From Candidatus Endomicrobium embiratermitis (GTDB lineage Bacteria; Elusimicrobiota; Endomicrobiia; Endomicrobiales; Endomicrobiaceae), in assembly GCA_009781315.1 (NCBI GenBank), contig WQYI01000001.1, forward strand, positions 1 through 64,000: 64,000 bases of DNA, written 5' to 3'. Position numbers and translations under genes: made by a program. Under the pieces are notes generated by a model that was given only the letters and a program-made list of their open reading frames with translations, had not been told where the DNA came from and searched no databases. Below are positions 26,555 to 34,400 of the stretch, one piece after another; the first letter of the stretch is position 1, and every line of letters begins with the position of its first letter.

Positions 26555-27245
26555 AATTAAAGACGAAATACCGGAAAAAAGTTTTACGGATAAAATAAAA
26601 CTTATATTTAAAAAATATTTTGTTACCGGATTAATTGTTATAATTCCTTTGTGGCTTACCTATTTTGTGCTGCGCGTGTTATTTAATCTGATAAGCGATT
26701 TTACTTCGCCGTATTTAATTCCGATTCTCAGCTATTTTATGTCGGACAAGGTATGGGTGTACGGGCTTGCTAAGTTAATAAGTTTTTTCACGTCGATAGC
26801 GATCGTTTGCGCTTTGGGTTTTTTAACGAATAAAGTTTTGGGAAGATCGGTTTTAGCGTATTTTGAAAAATTAATAGCAAAACTGCCTCTTTTGGGAACA
26901 ATTTATTCCGCCGCGAAGCAATTTATTCATTTTATTTTCGGAAACGACAGTAAAAAGAGTTTTAAGAAAGTGATTTTTATTCCTTACCCTTATAAAGGCG
27001 TTTACAGCGTTGCTTTTTTGACCGGCGAACAAATCGTCAACGGCGAAAGATATATTTGCGCGCTTATGCCTACGACGCCTAATCCTACGACGGGTTTTTT
27101 GTTTTTGTTTAAAGAGGAAGACATAGTGCATACTAACCATACTATAGACGAAGCTTTCAAAATGGTTATGTCGGTAGGAGTTTTGAGTATGGACGAAAAA
27201 CAGATATGCGGAAATAAAATTGAGGAAATTAAGAATGAACTTTAA
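26544..27245 (+). CDS. DUF502 family membrane protein
   Basis: 233 residues from the ATG at 26544, overlapping the mutase end by 11 bp; GGGGAGGG lies 10 bases upstream. Two membrane helices (about residues 24-50 and 68-95) with the DUF502 signature YFVTGLIVIIPLWLTYFVL. LPLLGTIYSAAKQ and a soluble beta-rich part (PYPYKGVYSVAFLTG, MPTTPNPTTGFL) follow. Function unknown in the family; widely conserved in diderms and plants. Confidence 0.9.
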   Translation: MENEIKDEIPEKSFTDKIKLIFKKYFVTGLIVIIPLWLTYFVLRVLFNLISDFTSPYLIPILSYFMSDKVWVYGLAKLISFFTSIAIVCALGFLTNKVLGRSVLAYFEKLIAKLPLLGTIYSAAKQFIHFIFGNDSKKSFKKVIFIPYPYKGVYSVAFLTGEQIVNGERYICALMPTTPNPTTGFLFLFKEEDIVHTNHTIDEAFKMVMSVGVLSMDEKQICGNKIEEIKNEL

Positions 27246-27266
27246 TAAGAGGAAGCGGAAACTGCT

Positions 27267-28544
27267 ATGATAAAAGACGTATTTACGCCCCCGAAAGGAA
27301 TGCGCGACATAGAGCCTGCGGCGTCCGAAATAAGGAATAAAGTTGTCGGCGGGATAATCTCGTGCTATAAAAAGTACGGTTTTAATTCCATAGATACGCC
27401 TAGTCTTGAAAAGATGGAAAATCTTACGAGCAAAAAAGGCGGCGAAAACGAAAAACTTATATTTAAGATTTTAAAACGCGGGGATGAACTTAAAGAAACG
27501 TTAAAAGAAGGCGCGCAGGAAAATGATTTGGCGGATTTCGGACTGCGTTACGATCTTACGGTTCCTCTTGCGCGATATTATGCACATTTTAAAGATAAAC
27601 TGCCGAAACCTTTTAAAGCTTTTCAAATCGGAAATGTATGGCGGGCGGAAAAGCCCCAGCAGTCGCGTTACAGGCAGTTTACCCAATGCGATATAGACAT
27701 TATAGGCGATTCTACTCCTAACTGCGAAACTGAGCTGATTTATGTCACATGTAAAACCCTGCAGTCGCTTGAAATAAAAAATTTCGAAATCAGAATCAAC
27801 GATAGGCGGATACTTAAAAGAATAATTTTAAATTGCGGAGTTACCGATGACGGCTACAGGGATTTTCTTATAGCTTTGGATAAACTTGATAAGAAATCTT
27901 TGGATGATATTATAGAAGAACTTAGGAAAAAAGGATTTGAAGAAACCGTGCTTGCGAACGTAAAAAAAGTTTTTGAAGATTTCAAAGCGCGTAGAAGCAG
28001 AATAGATTTGCAGGAAGGCGCCGGAGCTTCCGATGAAAATTACGCTAAAGCATGTAAAGAATTGTTAAAAATAATTTCATCGGTTAAAAGCCTTTTGGGA
28101 GACACAATTATACGCTTTGACCCTATGCTTGTGCGCGGTATGGACTATTATACCGGAACGATTTATGAAGTTAATGAAATTAACGGCAATATGTCTTTCG
28201 GCGGCGGCGGACGCTATGACAATATGATAGGAAGTTTTTCCGGACAGCAAGAGCCTGCCTGCGGCTTTTCGCTTGGTTTTGAAAGAATAATCGACTCTTT
28301 TTTTTCGGGCGGGATAAAACCTGCGTGCGGGATAAAAGCGGCCGTTTTGTACGACCCCGAAAAGGACGCTTATCCGGAAGCGGTTAAATACTGCGAAAAG
28401 GCAATGAACGATTACGAAACTGTTTCGGTTTTTGTCAGGCAGAAAAACGTGTCAAACCAGCTTGAAAAATTAAAGGAAACAGGTTTTACTCATTGGGGGT
28501 TTTTTAAAGGCGAAAACACTCAAATATGCAAGTTGGAAAAGTGA
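27267..28544 (+). CDS. hisS: Histidyl-tRNA synthetase
   Basis: 425 residues, class II synthetase. Motif 1 region PPKGMRDIEP at the start. Motif 2: FQIGNVWRAEKPQQSRYRQFTQ (about residues 121-142). Histidine-binding RGMDYYTGTIYE near 289 and motif 3 GFSLGFERI. A C-terminal anticodon-binding domain of about 90 residues is present. Charges tRNA-His. Lies 21 bp after the DUF502 gene and ends at a strong bidirectional terminator. Confidence 0.96.
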   Translation: MIKDVFTPPKGMRDIEPAASEIRNKVVGGIISCYKKYGFNSIDTPSLEKMENLTSKKGGENEKLIFKILKRGDELKETLKEGAQENDLADFGLRYDLTVPLARYYAHFKDKLPKPFKAFQIGNVWRAEKPQQSRYRQFTQCDIDIIGDSTPNCETELIYVTCKTLQSLEIKNFEIRINDRRILKRIILNCGVTDDGYRDFLIALDKLDKKSLDDIIEELRKKGFEETVLANVKKVFEDFKARRSRIDLQEGAGASDENYAKACKELLKIISSVKSLLGDTIIRFDPMLVRGMDYYTGTIYEVNEINGNMSFGGGGRYDNMIGSFSGQQEPACGFSLGFERIIDSFFSGGIKPACGIKAAVLYDPEKDAYPEAVKYCEKAMNDYETVSVFVRQKNVSNQLEKLKETGFTHWGFFKGENTQICKLEK

Positions 28545-28570
28545 CAAAAGCAGGTTTGAGCTTATATATA

Positions 28571-28619
28571 AAAAAACAAAGGACTGAAAGCATACTACGC
28601 TTTCAGTCCTTTGTTTTTT
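28571..28619. terminator. Bidirectional intrinsic terminator between hisS and the citrate-synthase-like gene
   Basis: Perfect 21-bp inverted repeat, arms 28571-28591 and 28599-28619 around a 7-base loop. The outer part of the stem is A-rich on one side and T-rich on the other, so both convergent transcripts end in a GC-containing stem (ggactgaaagc) followed by U residues. Confidence 0.93.
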
Positions 28620-28627
28620 TATATTAA

Positions 28628-30001
28628 CTATAAATAATCCGGCAAATATTTTTTTGCAAACGCCAGCATTTCCTGATGCGTCATCGCGGTGCATCTGCCT
28701 TCCTGAAACAGTTTGTCCACTTCTTCTTTTACCTGTACTATAGAAGAGTTGTTTTTGTCAAGTTTATCGTTAGAATTTTTCAATTTTGGAAGCTGCGTGT
28801 TAAACCAATAGGCTATTCCCGCAAGCCCGGCTCTGTCGGTTATTTCCACTTCCGGAGGCCTGTTTAATATTGCCGCCGTATCAAAAACATTGTAGATTTC
28901 CTGTTCTTTTAAAAGCCCGTCGGCATGAATGCCGGCTTTAGTCATTGCAAAATTGGCTCCCACAAACGGCTGGTTCTTAGGTATATCGTATTTAAGTTCT
29001 TTTTTAAAATATTCCGCAATTTCGGTTATGGCGGTCAAATCCATTCCGTTGGGAGTTCCTCTTAATCCGACGTATTCTATGGCAAGGGCTTCTACCGGCG
29101 TGTTCCCGGTTCTTTCGCCTATACCCAAAAGAGATCCGTTAATGCTGGAACATCCGTAAAGCCATGCGCTTGTAGCGTTGCTTAAACCTCTGTAAAAATC
29201 ATTATGCCCGTGCCATTCTATAAATTCCGACGGAACTCCGGCATAATGCGTAAGCCCGTGCATTATTCCGTTTATGTTTCTGGGTAAAGACGCGCCGGGA
29301 TAGCTTATTCCGAATCCCAAAGTGTCGCACGCCCTTATTTTTATCGGCATTTTTGCTTCTTTTGAAAGTTTCATAAGTTCCATTGCGAAAGGAACTATAA
29401 AACCGTAAATATCGGCTCTTGTAATGTCTTCAAAATGGCAGCGCGGTATTATGCCTTCGGATAACGCCGCTTTTACTATGTCCAAATACATTTCAAGCGC
29501 TTCTTTGCGCGTTTTTTTAAGTTTTAAAAATATGTGATAGTCCGAGCATGAAGTTAAAATTCCGGTTTCTTTGATTCCCATTTCTTTTACAAGTTTAAAG
29601 TCGCTTTTTGTCGCTCTTATCCACGAAGTAATTTGCGGAAATTCATAGCCGAATTCCTGACATTTGCGCACGGCCGCCCTGTCTTTTTCGGAATATAAGA
29701 AAAATTCGGTCTGTCTTATTATTCCGTTCGGACCGCCGAGTTTATGCATAAGGTTAAACATATGAGCTATCTGGTCGGGCGTAAAAGGATCCATAGCCTG
29801 CTGTCCGTCGCGGAAAGTCGTGTCCGTAATCCATATTTCGTCAGGCGGGTTCATAGGGACTACTTCGTTGTTAAAAAATATTTTAGGAACTTCCGTATAT
29901 TGGAACGTTTCCCTGAAAAGATTCGGCTCCTTAACGTCCTGAAGCTCAAAATGGTAAGCTTCGAGTTCGAGCTTATTTGTTTTTTTGTTAAATGTAAGCA
30001 T
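28628..30001 (-). CDS. Re-citrate synthase / homocitrate synthase-like aldol-condensing enzyme
   Basis: 457 residues from the ATG at 30001. An ATG four codons upstream has no ribosome site, while its codons contain the GGAG serving 30001. DRE-TIM-barrel of the isopropylmalate/homocitrate synthase family: WITDTTFRDGQQ near residues 57-68, the metal-binding HGHND segment near 264-270 and GERTGNTPVE near 294-303. The continuation ITDRAGLAGIAYW and the absence of a LeuA regulatory domain resemble the Re-type citrate synthase described from Clostridium kluyveri more than 2-isopropylmalate synthase, as I recall these sequences. If right, it makes citrate from acetyl-CoA and oxaloacetate for glutamate synthesis in anaerobes. 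Alternative: homocitrate synthase. Confidence 0.65.
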   Translation of the reverse strand: MLTFNKKTNKLELEAYHFELQDVKEPNLFRETFQYTEVPKIFFNNEVVPMNPPDEIWITDTTFRDGQQAMDPFTPDQIAHMFNLMHKLGGPNGIIRQTEFFLYSEKDRAAVRKCQEFGYEFPQITSWIRATKSDFKLVKEMGIKETGILTSCSDYHIFLKLKKTRKEALEMYLDIVKAALSEGIIPRCHFEDITRADIYGFIVPFAMELMKLSKEAKMPIKIRACDTLGFGISYPGASLPRNINGIMHGLTHYAGVPSEFIEWHGHNDFYRGLSNATSAWLYGCSSINGSLLGIGERTGNTPVEALAIEYVGLRGTPNGMDLTAITEIAEYFKKELKYDIPKNQPFVGANFAMTKAGIHADGLLKEQEIYNVFDTAAILNRPPEVEITDRAGLAGIAYWFNTQLPKLKNSNDKLDKNNSSIVQVKEEVDKLFQEGRCTAMTHQEMLAFAKKYLPDYL

Positions 30002-30034
30002 TATTTTCTCCATTCAAAACAGATTTAAACAATT

Positions 30035-30063
30035 ATTATACTTTTTTAAAGTTATCATTACAA
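30035..30063 (-). promoter_or_regulatory. Promoter of the citrate-synthase-like gene
   Basis: On the minus strand: TTGTAA (30063-30058), 17-bp spacer, TATAAT (30040-30035). Expected transcription start is near 30028, about 27 bases before the ATG. Confidence 0.65.
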
Positions 30064-30155
30064 GAAAAAAATATAAAAAAATTATAATGTAATTTAGTTT
30101 TTATCTATAAAACGCTTACGGGAATATTCAGTAAGAATAACATGTTGCGGGTTTT

Positions 30156-30737
30156 TTATTTCTCCAAGGCGGGTTCTTTAATTTTTATTTCTGCGTCTGT
30201 TTTTACGGAAGCTATAAAATCTTTAGCCGAGGAGAACGCTTTGTCCGTAAACGGAAAAACCGTAAAAATTTGCCATGAATAAAGATCTCTTTTTACATAC
30301 AAAGCTTCAACGCCGAATTTTTGTCTTGAGTGTTCGAAAGTTCCTGTTAAACTTAAATTTTCTTGGCTGCCGGTTTCTTCACCGGCAATTTCATACGCGA
30401 AATTATTTCCGGAAAACAGGGAAATAAGAGAATCCGCTAAATTGTTAATCTCAAAATCTTTTGTATGTCTGGTAAAAATTACCGAGTATTCGGCTTTTTG
30501 GCTGAATACGCCGTAAACAGAAACATAAGAAATTGAATCTTTAAGAGATTCTTTTATGTTTTTTTCGCTTAAACTTTTGTTTTCCAGAAGCGGAGCGGTA
30601 ACGGTTATGAAAGCCGCTTCAATATGTTGTTCCTTCGCGTTATTCTTTGCGGATTTAAACTGCATTCTTGCATTGCTGGCTATAAGCACTGCGGCTAATA
30701 CCGCGACAAGTATCCAAATAAGCGTTCTTGAACTCAT
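30156..30737 (-). CDS. Unrecognised membrane-anchored protein
   Basis: 193 residues from the ATG at 30737, chosen because GGGAG lies 7 bases upstream; a longer in-frame start at 30779 has no ribosome site. One N-terminal helix (residues 4-23, TLIWILVAVLAAVLIAS) is followed by a soluble alpha/beta domain of about 165 residues facing the periplasm if the helix anchors N-in. No catalytic motif or named domain recognised. Divergent from the next gene. Confidence 0.7.
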   Translation of the reverse strand: MSSRTLIWILVAVLAAVLIASNARMQFKSAKNNAKEQHIEAAFITVTAPLLENKSLSEKNIKESLKDSISYVSVYGVFSQKAEYSVIFTRHTKDFEINNLADSLISLFSGNNFAYEIAGEETGSQENLSLTGTFEHSRQKFGVEALYVKRDLYSWQIFTVFPFTDKAFSSAKDFIASVKTDAEIKIKEPALEK

Positions 30738-30846
30738 AATTATCTCCCGAATAATAAAATGTTTTATTATAATATACAATAAAAATAAAGCGAATACAAA
30801 ATTATTGACAACATTATGATTTACAGATATTTCACAAATATTTCAC

Positions 30847-30874
30847 TTGCGGAGATCAACATTTATAGTATAAT
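30847..30874 (+). promoter_or_regulatory. Promoter upstream of the 171-residue protein and the giant gene
   Basis: TTGCGG (30847-30852), 16-bp spacer, TATAAT (30869-30874). Expected start near 30881, 20 bases before the GTG at 30901. It is the nearest clear promoter for the giant ORF, whose transcript would have to pass the hairpin at 31396-31436. Confidence 0.6.
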
Positions 30875-30900
30875 TTAAGTGTGCTTTAAAAGGAAAAATT

Positions 30901-31416
30901 GTGAGCAATAGATTAAAAATGAAAATCATTGCCTATGTTATTTTGTCATGCATACTGTTAAATCTTTCTTTTTATTCTATAACTATAAATAAAAAGATAG
31001 ATTTATCTATAGTATTTTCGCATGTTGGCAGCACGATAACATATTCTTACAATCCGATTCAGCTTACGAAAGAATTACAAGACTCATTATTAGGCCATTT
31101 GAGTAATGTTACGGACAAACAAAACGAAAAGAAAAATGAAAAAAATACCGGCAGGGAGAAAAAGAATAATCCTATAAATTTTTCATTTTCCAATTACAAA
31201 ATCCAAACTATTGAAAAATTCAGCAGTCCGGCCTATGAAAAACTTATTGCAAAAAACCGATTGTTAACGGATAATTTATCCGTTGATTTTCTGTATAATA
31301 ACGCGGCAATATTTGCTTTTTATTGCATGTTAATGATGTGGCTTGCGATAATTTTCAGAAAAAAACGTAATTTATTAAAAGATATGAAGTTTATAAAAAA
31401 ACATATAATTCTGTAG
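30901..31416 (+). CDS. Unrecognised two-helix membrane protein encoded directly before the giant gene
   Basis: 171 residues from a GTG start preceded by AAAGGAAAAA. A membrane helix or uncleaved signal at about residues 8-26 (IIAYVILSCILLNLSFYSI) and a second at about 133-152 (AAIFAFYCMLMMWLAIIF) enclose a 105-residue hydrophilic, Lys/Asn-rich domain that would face the periplasm. The C-terminus is basic and cytosolic. Only 34 bp separate its stop from the giant ORF, so it may be the membrane partner of that protein. Its stop codon lies in the loop of a terminator-like hairpin. No family recognised. Confidence 0.7.
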   Translation: MSNRLKMKIIAYVILSCILLNLSFYSITINKKIDLSIVFSHVGSTITYSYNPIQLTKELQDSLLGHLSNVTDKQNEKKNEKNTGREKKNNPINFSFSNYKIQTIEKFSSPAYEKLIAKNRLLTDNLSVDFLYNNAAIFAFYCMLMMWLAIIFRKKRNLLKDMKFIKKHIIL

Positions 31417-31438
31417 TTCAGGATTATATGTTTTTTTT
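31396..31438 (+). terminator. Terminator-like hairpin (possible attenuator) before the giant gene
   Basis: Stem arms 31396-31413 and 31419-31436 (18 bp, one G-U pair) around the loop TAGTT, followed by U residues: a textbook intrinsic terminator. The loop contains the stop codon of the preceding gene (31414-31416). The giant gene's AGGA ribosome site and ATG (31451) begin within 15 bases of the T-tract. A ribosome stopping there would cover the left arm, so translation of the upstream gene could decide read-through. Confidence 0.75.
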
Positions 31439-31450
31439 ATAGGATGCTTT

Positions 31451-34400
31451 ATGAAAATAGTATCTGTTTTTAACTTAAAAAAAACCATATCAATTTTGAC
31501 TCTAGTATGTTTCCTTATTTCCGCAATGGGAACAAACGCGTACTCTATTGGCTCTATTGGCGCGCAGGAAAATACTGAAAACGGAGCCAAGCCACCAAGC
31601 CAAGCCAAGCCAAGCCAAGCCAAGCCAAGCCAAGCCAAGCCAAGCCAAGCCAAGCCAAGCCAAGCCAAGCTAATTAACCTCTCCCCTAATGGGACTTTTT
31701 TACAAGACGTTTTGATATCGAACGCTCACGGTAAAATAACCGAGAAGGCGTTTTTTGACGCGCCCGAGATAATCATAAATATTCAAGACCTGCATTGTAA
31801 TCCTGAAATTCAAAGAAATATAGCCGCGCTTATAGAAGAAATAGACGACAAATACGGTCTAAGCGCCGTGTATGCCGAGGGTGGTTACGGTAATGTAAAT
31901 ACAGGCTGGATTGAAAGTGTCGAAGATAAAAACGACAGAAAGGAATTGCTGGATGTTTTGTTAAATTCCGGAAGGATTACGGGAGCGGAATATTATTCTG
32001 CGCTGAACAATAAATACGATATTATAAAAGGAATAGAAGACGAAAAGGTACACAAGCAAAACATAGTAAGGCTCAATGAAATATTATCGCGGCAGGAACG
32101 CTATGAAAAGAAATTAAAAGCATTGGAAGAAGAGCTGGTTTTGATACAGGCGAAATATCTCGGACACAGGAATAAACGGTTTGACAAAATAACGAAAGAG
32201 TATAAAGCCGGAAAAATCAGCATGGATAAATATTATGCTTTGCTGAAGAAGTATTGTGAAAATATTAAAGAAATAGATATGCGCAAGTACCCGAACATAA
32301 GTGCATACGTAAAAATGGGCGGGTTTGAAAAAAAGACTGACTATAAGAAAGTACAAAAACAGCTTAAAATATTTATAAATATTTTGAAAGAAAAACTGCC
32401 GTATTCGGTATATTCTGAGTTATTGGCAAAAACGGATAATTTTGCAAATAGCGGCGATTTATGTTTTTACGCGGGAGAAATAGCTGAAAAATACGGAATC
32501 GAAATAAGCAGGACATTGCCCGATTTGGATTTATTTTTTAAAAACGCGCGTCTGCAAAAAGCGATAAACGCGCATGAACTGCCGGAAGAAGAAAACAATC
32601 TTTCGCAGGAAATAAGAATAGCGTTTTCAGATGATATAGACGAAATAGAGGCGGCGTTTTTGTCGTATTTTTACGGGTATTTTAAGAATTATCTGACAAA
32701 TTCGTTAACTGCGGAGGATTATAAATATTTCGTAAGGAAGTTTGAAGATTTTAAATATTTGTGGGACAAATATAATTATGAGAACAGTTTGGAAGAATTG
32801 CGGGAAGATTTTAAAATATTGGACGAATATTATAGGGTCAATGATGAAAGGGACGAGATATTTTTACGGCAATTACGAATCAAAGACAAAGGGGAAGGCG
32901 TTTTATTAAATCTTTCTCATATGGAAATTCAGGATAAATTAAAGAATTCTAAAGTTGTTGTGGTTGTGACGGGAGGATTTCATTCCGAGGGTTTTAAAGA
33001 AATGCTTAAGGGCAGAGGAGTGTCGAGCATTACGGTAATGCCGAATTTAAACGGAGTGGGGAATTCTCAAAAGATTTACGAAAAGCTTGTTAAAGCACAG
33101 GCGGGGAAAATTTCGATTATTGGCAGCTCGGCAACGGCAACCCCTCACCCTCAAGCTTCGTCTTTCGCGGGCGAGGGAGAAAAGGCGCAGGCTGTTTTTT
33201 CCTCGCCCCTTGCGGGAGAGGATGCCCGCAGGGCAGGTGAGGGGTTGCCGTTTTTGAAGGACAGTTCTGCTTTAGCATTAACGCTTGGTTCGACGGACGC
33301 AAAAATAAGTTATGCAGACGGCAGGTATATAGTAAATATTAACGGCGAAATTTTAGAGATATATAAAAACGAAATCACAAACAAATTTGAAATAAAAGAT
33401 TTTCCTGAACAAGCAGCCGTCGAAAACTCCGTACGCGCTTTGCAGATAACGGAAAACGTCAAAGAAAGCGTACTTTCAAATATCGAAAGAATAAGGACTT
33501 TGTCCTCTCCAGCGGGAAGCGCGGAACTTATATATTGGCTTGTAAAAGAAATATCGAAAAGCGGTCCGTTAAGCTCCGTTATGCAAAGCGGCGACGGCTT
33601 AATATGGCGCATAGCAAGCAATCCTGAAGTACAAAAAGCGATAAAAGAAAACGAAGGTTTTACCCTAAACGAAATAAGCATGCTGCCCGACGGCGTGCAG
33701 ATGATAATATCAAATCATGCCGTTCTAAAAGACAAATTCAAAGACAATCCCGTAATAAGCGCGGTGTTAAACGTTCCCGAGTTTAAAACAATCCTTTCAA
33801 TGCTGTCCGACAAATTTAAAATTCAAAATTATCTTACGCCGACATTAAATACGGTAAAAGGATATTTTGACGCATTAGTAAGCGCGGCGACAGTCAGGAC
33901 AAAAATAAAAGCAGAAGATGTTAAAGGCTATGGGAAATACGGCGTCGAAGTTATAAATTATTATAAGCAAAGACACGACTTGCTGCAAGCCGTATATGCG
34001 CTTGACGCGGATTTATATAAAAAATCGTATGAATCCATGTTAAAATCCGCGCAAATTGTAAAAACGGCGTTTTTAAATAAAGAATTGGATTTGCAATTGC
34101 TGATGGAAGTTTTTACAAGAGACGGGACGCTTAAAGAATACGCTATGCAGTTATTAACGGAGCCTGGGAACAGCGCCATAGGGCCTTGGTATGAAATAAT
34201 AAGTTCTGCAGGGGAAGAATTTGACGATAAATATAACGGATGGATAAGAGAAGCTGTAGATACTTTAATATCGGCATTTCCAGCAAATCAAAGGCCTAAT
34301 GCGGAAAAAGTAAGAGATGAAATGATAAGGAATACAAAACCGCACAGTTTCTCTTCGATGATTTGGTCTCCTGAAGAAGCAAGAAAAATATTCTCTGAAA

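Noticed and set aside
31375-31668. Minus-strand frame rich in Ala-Trp-Leu-Gly repeats
   Set aside because: It is only the complement of the CAAGC microsatellite, with no other coding signal.
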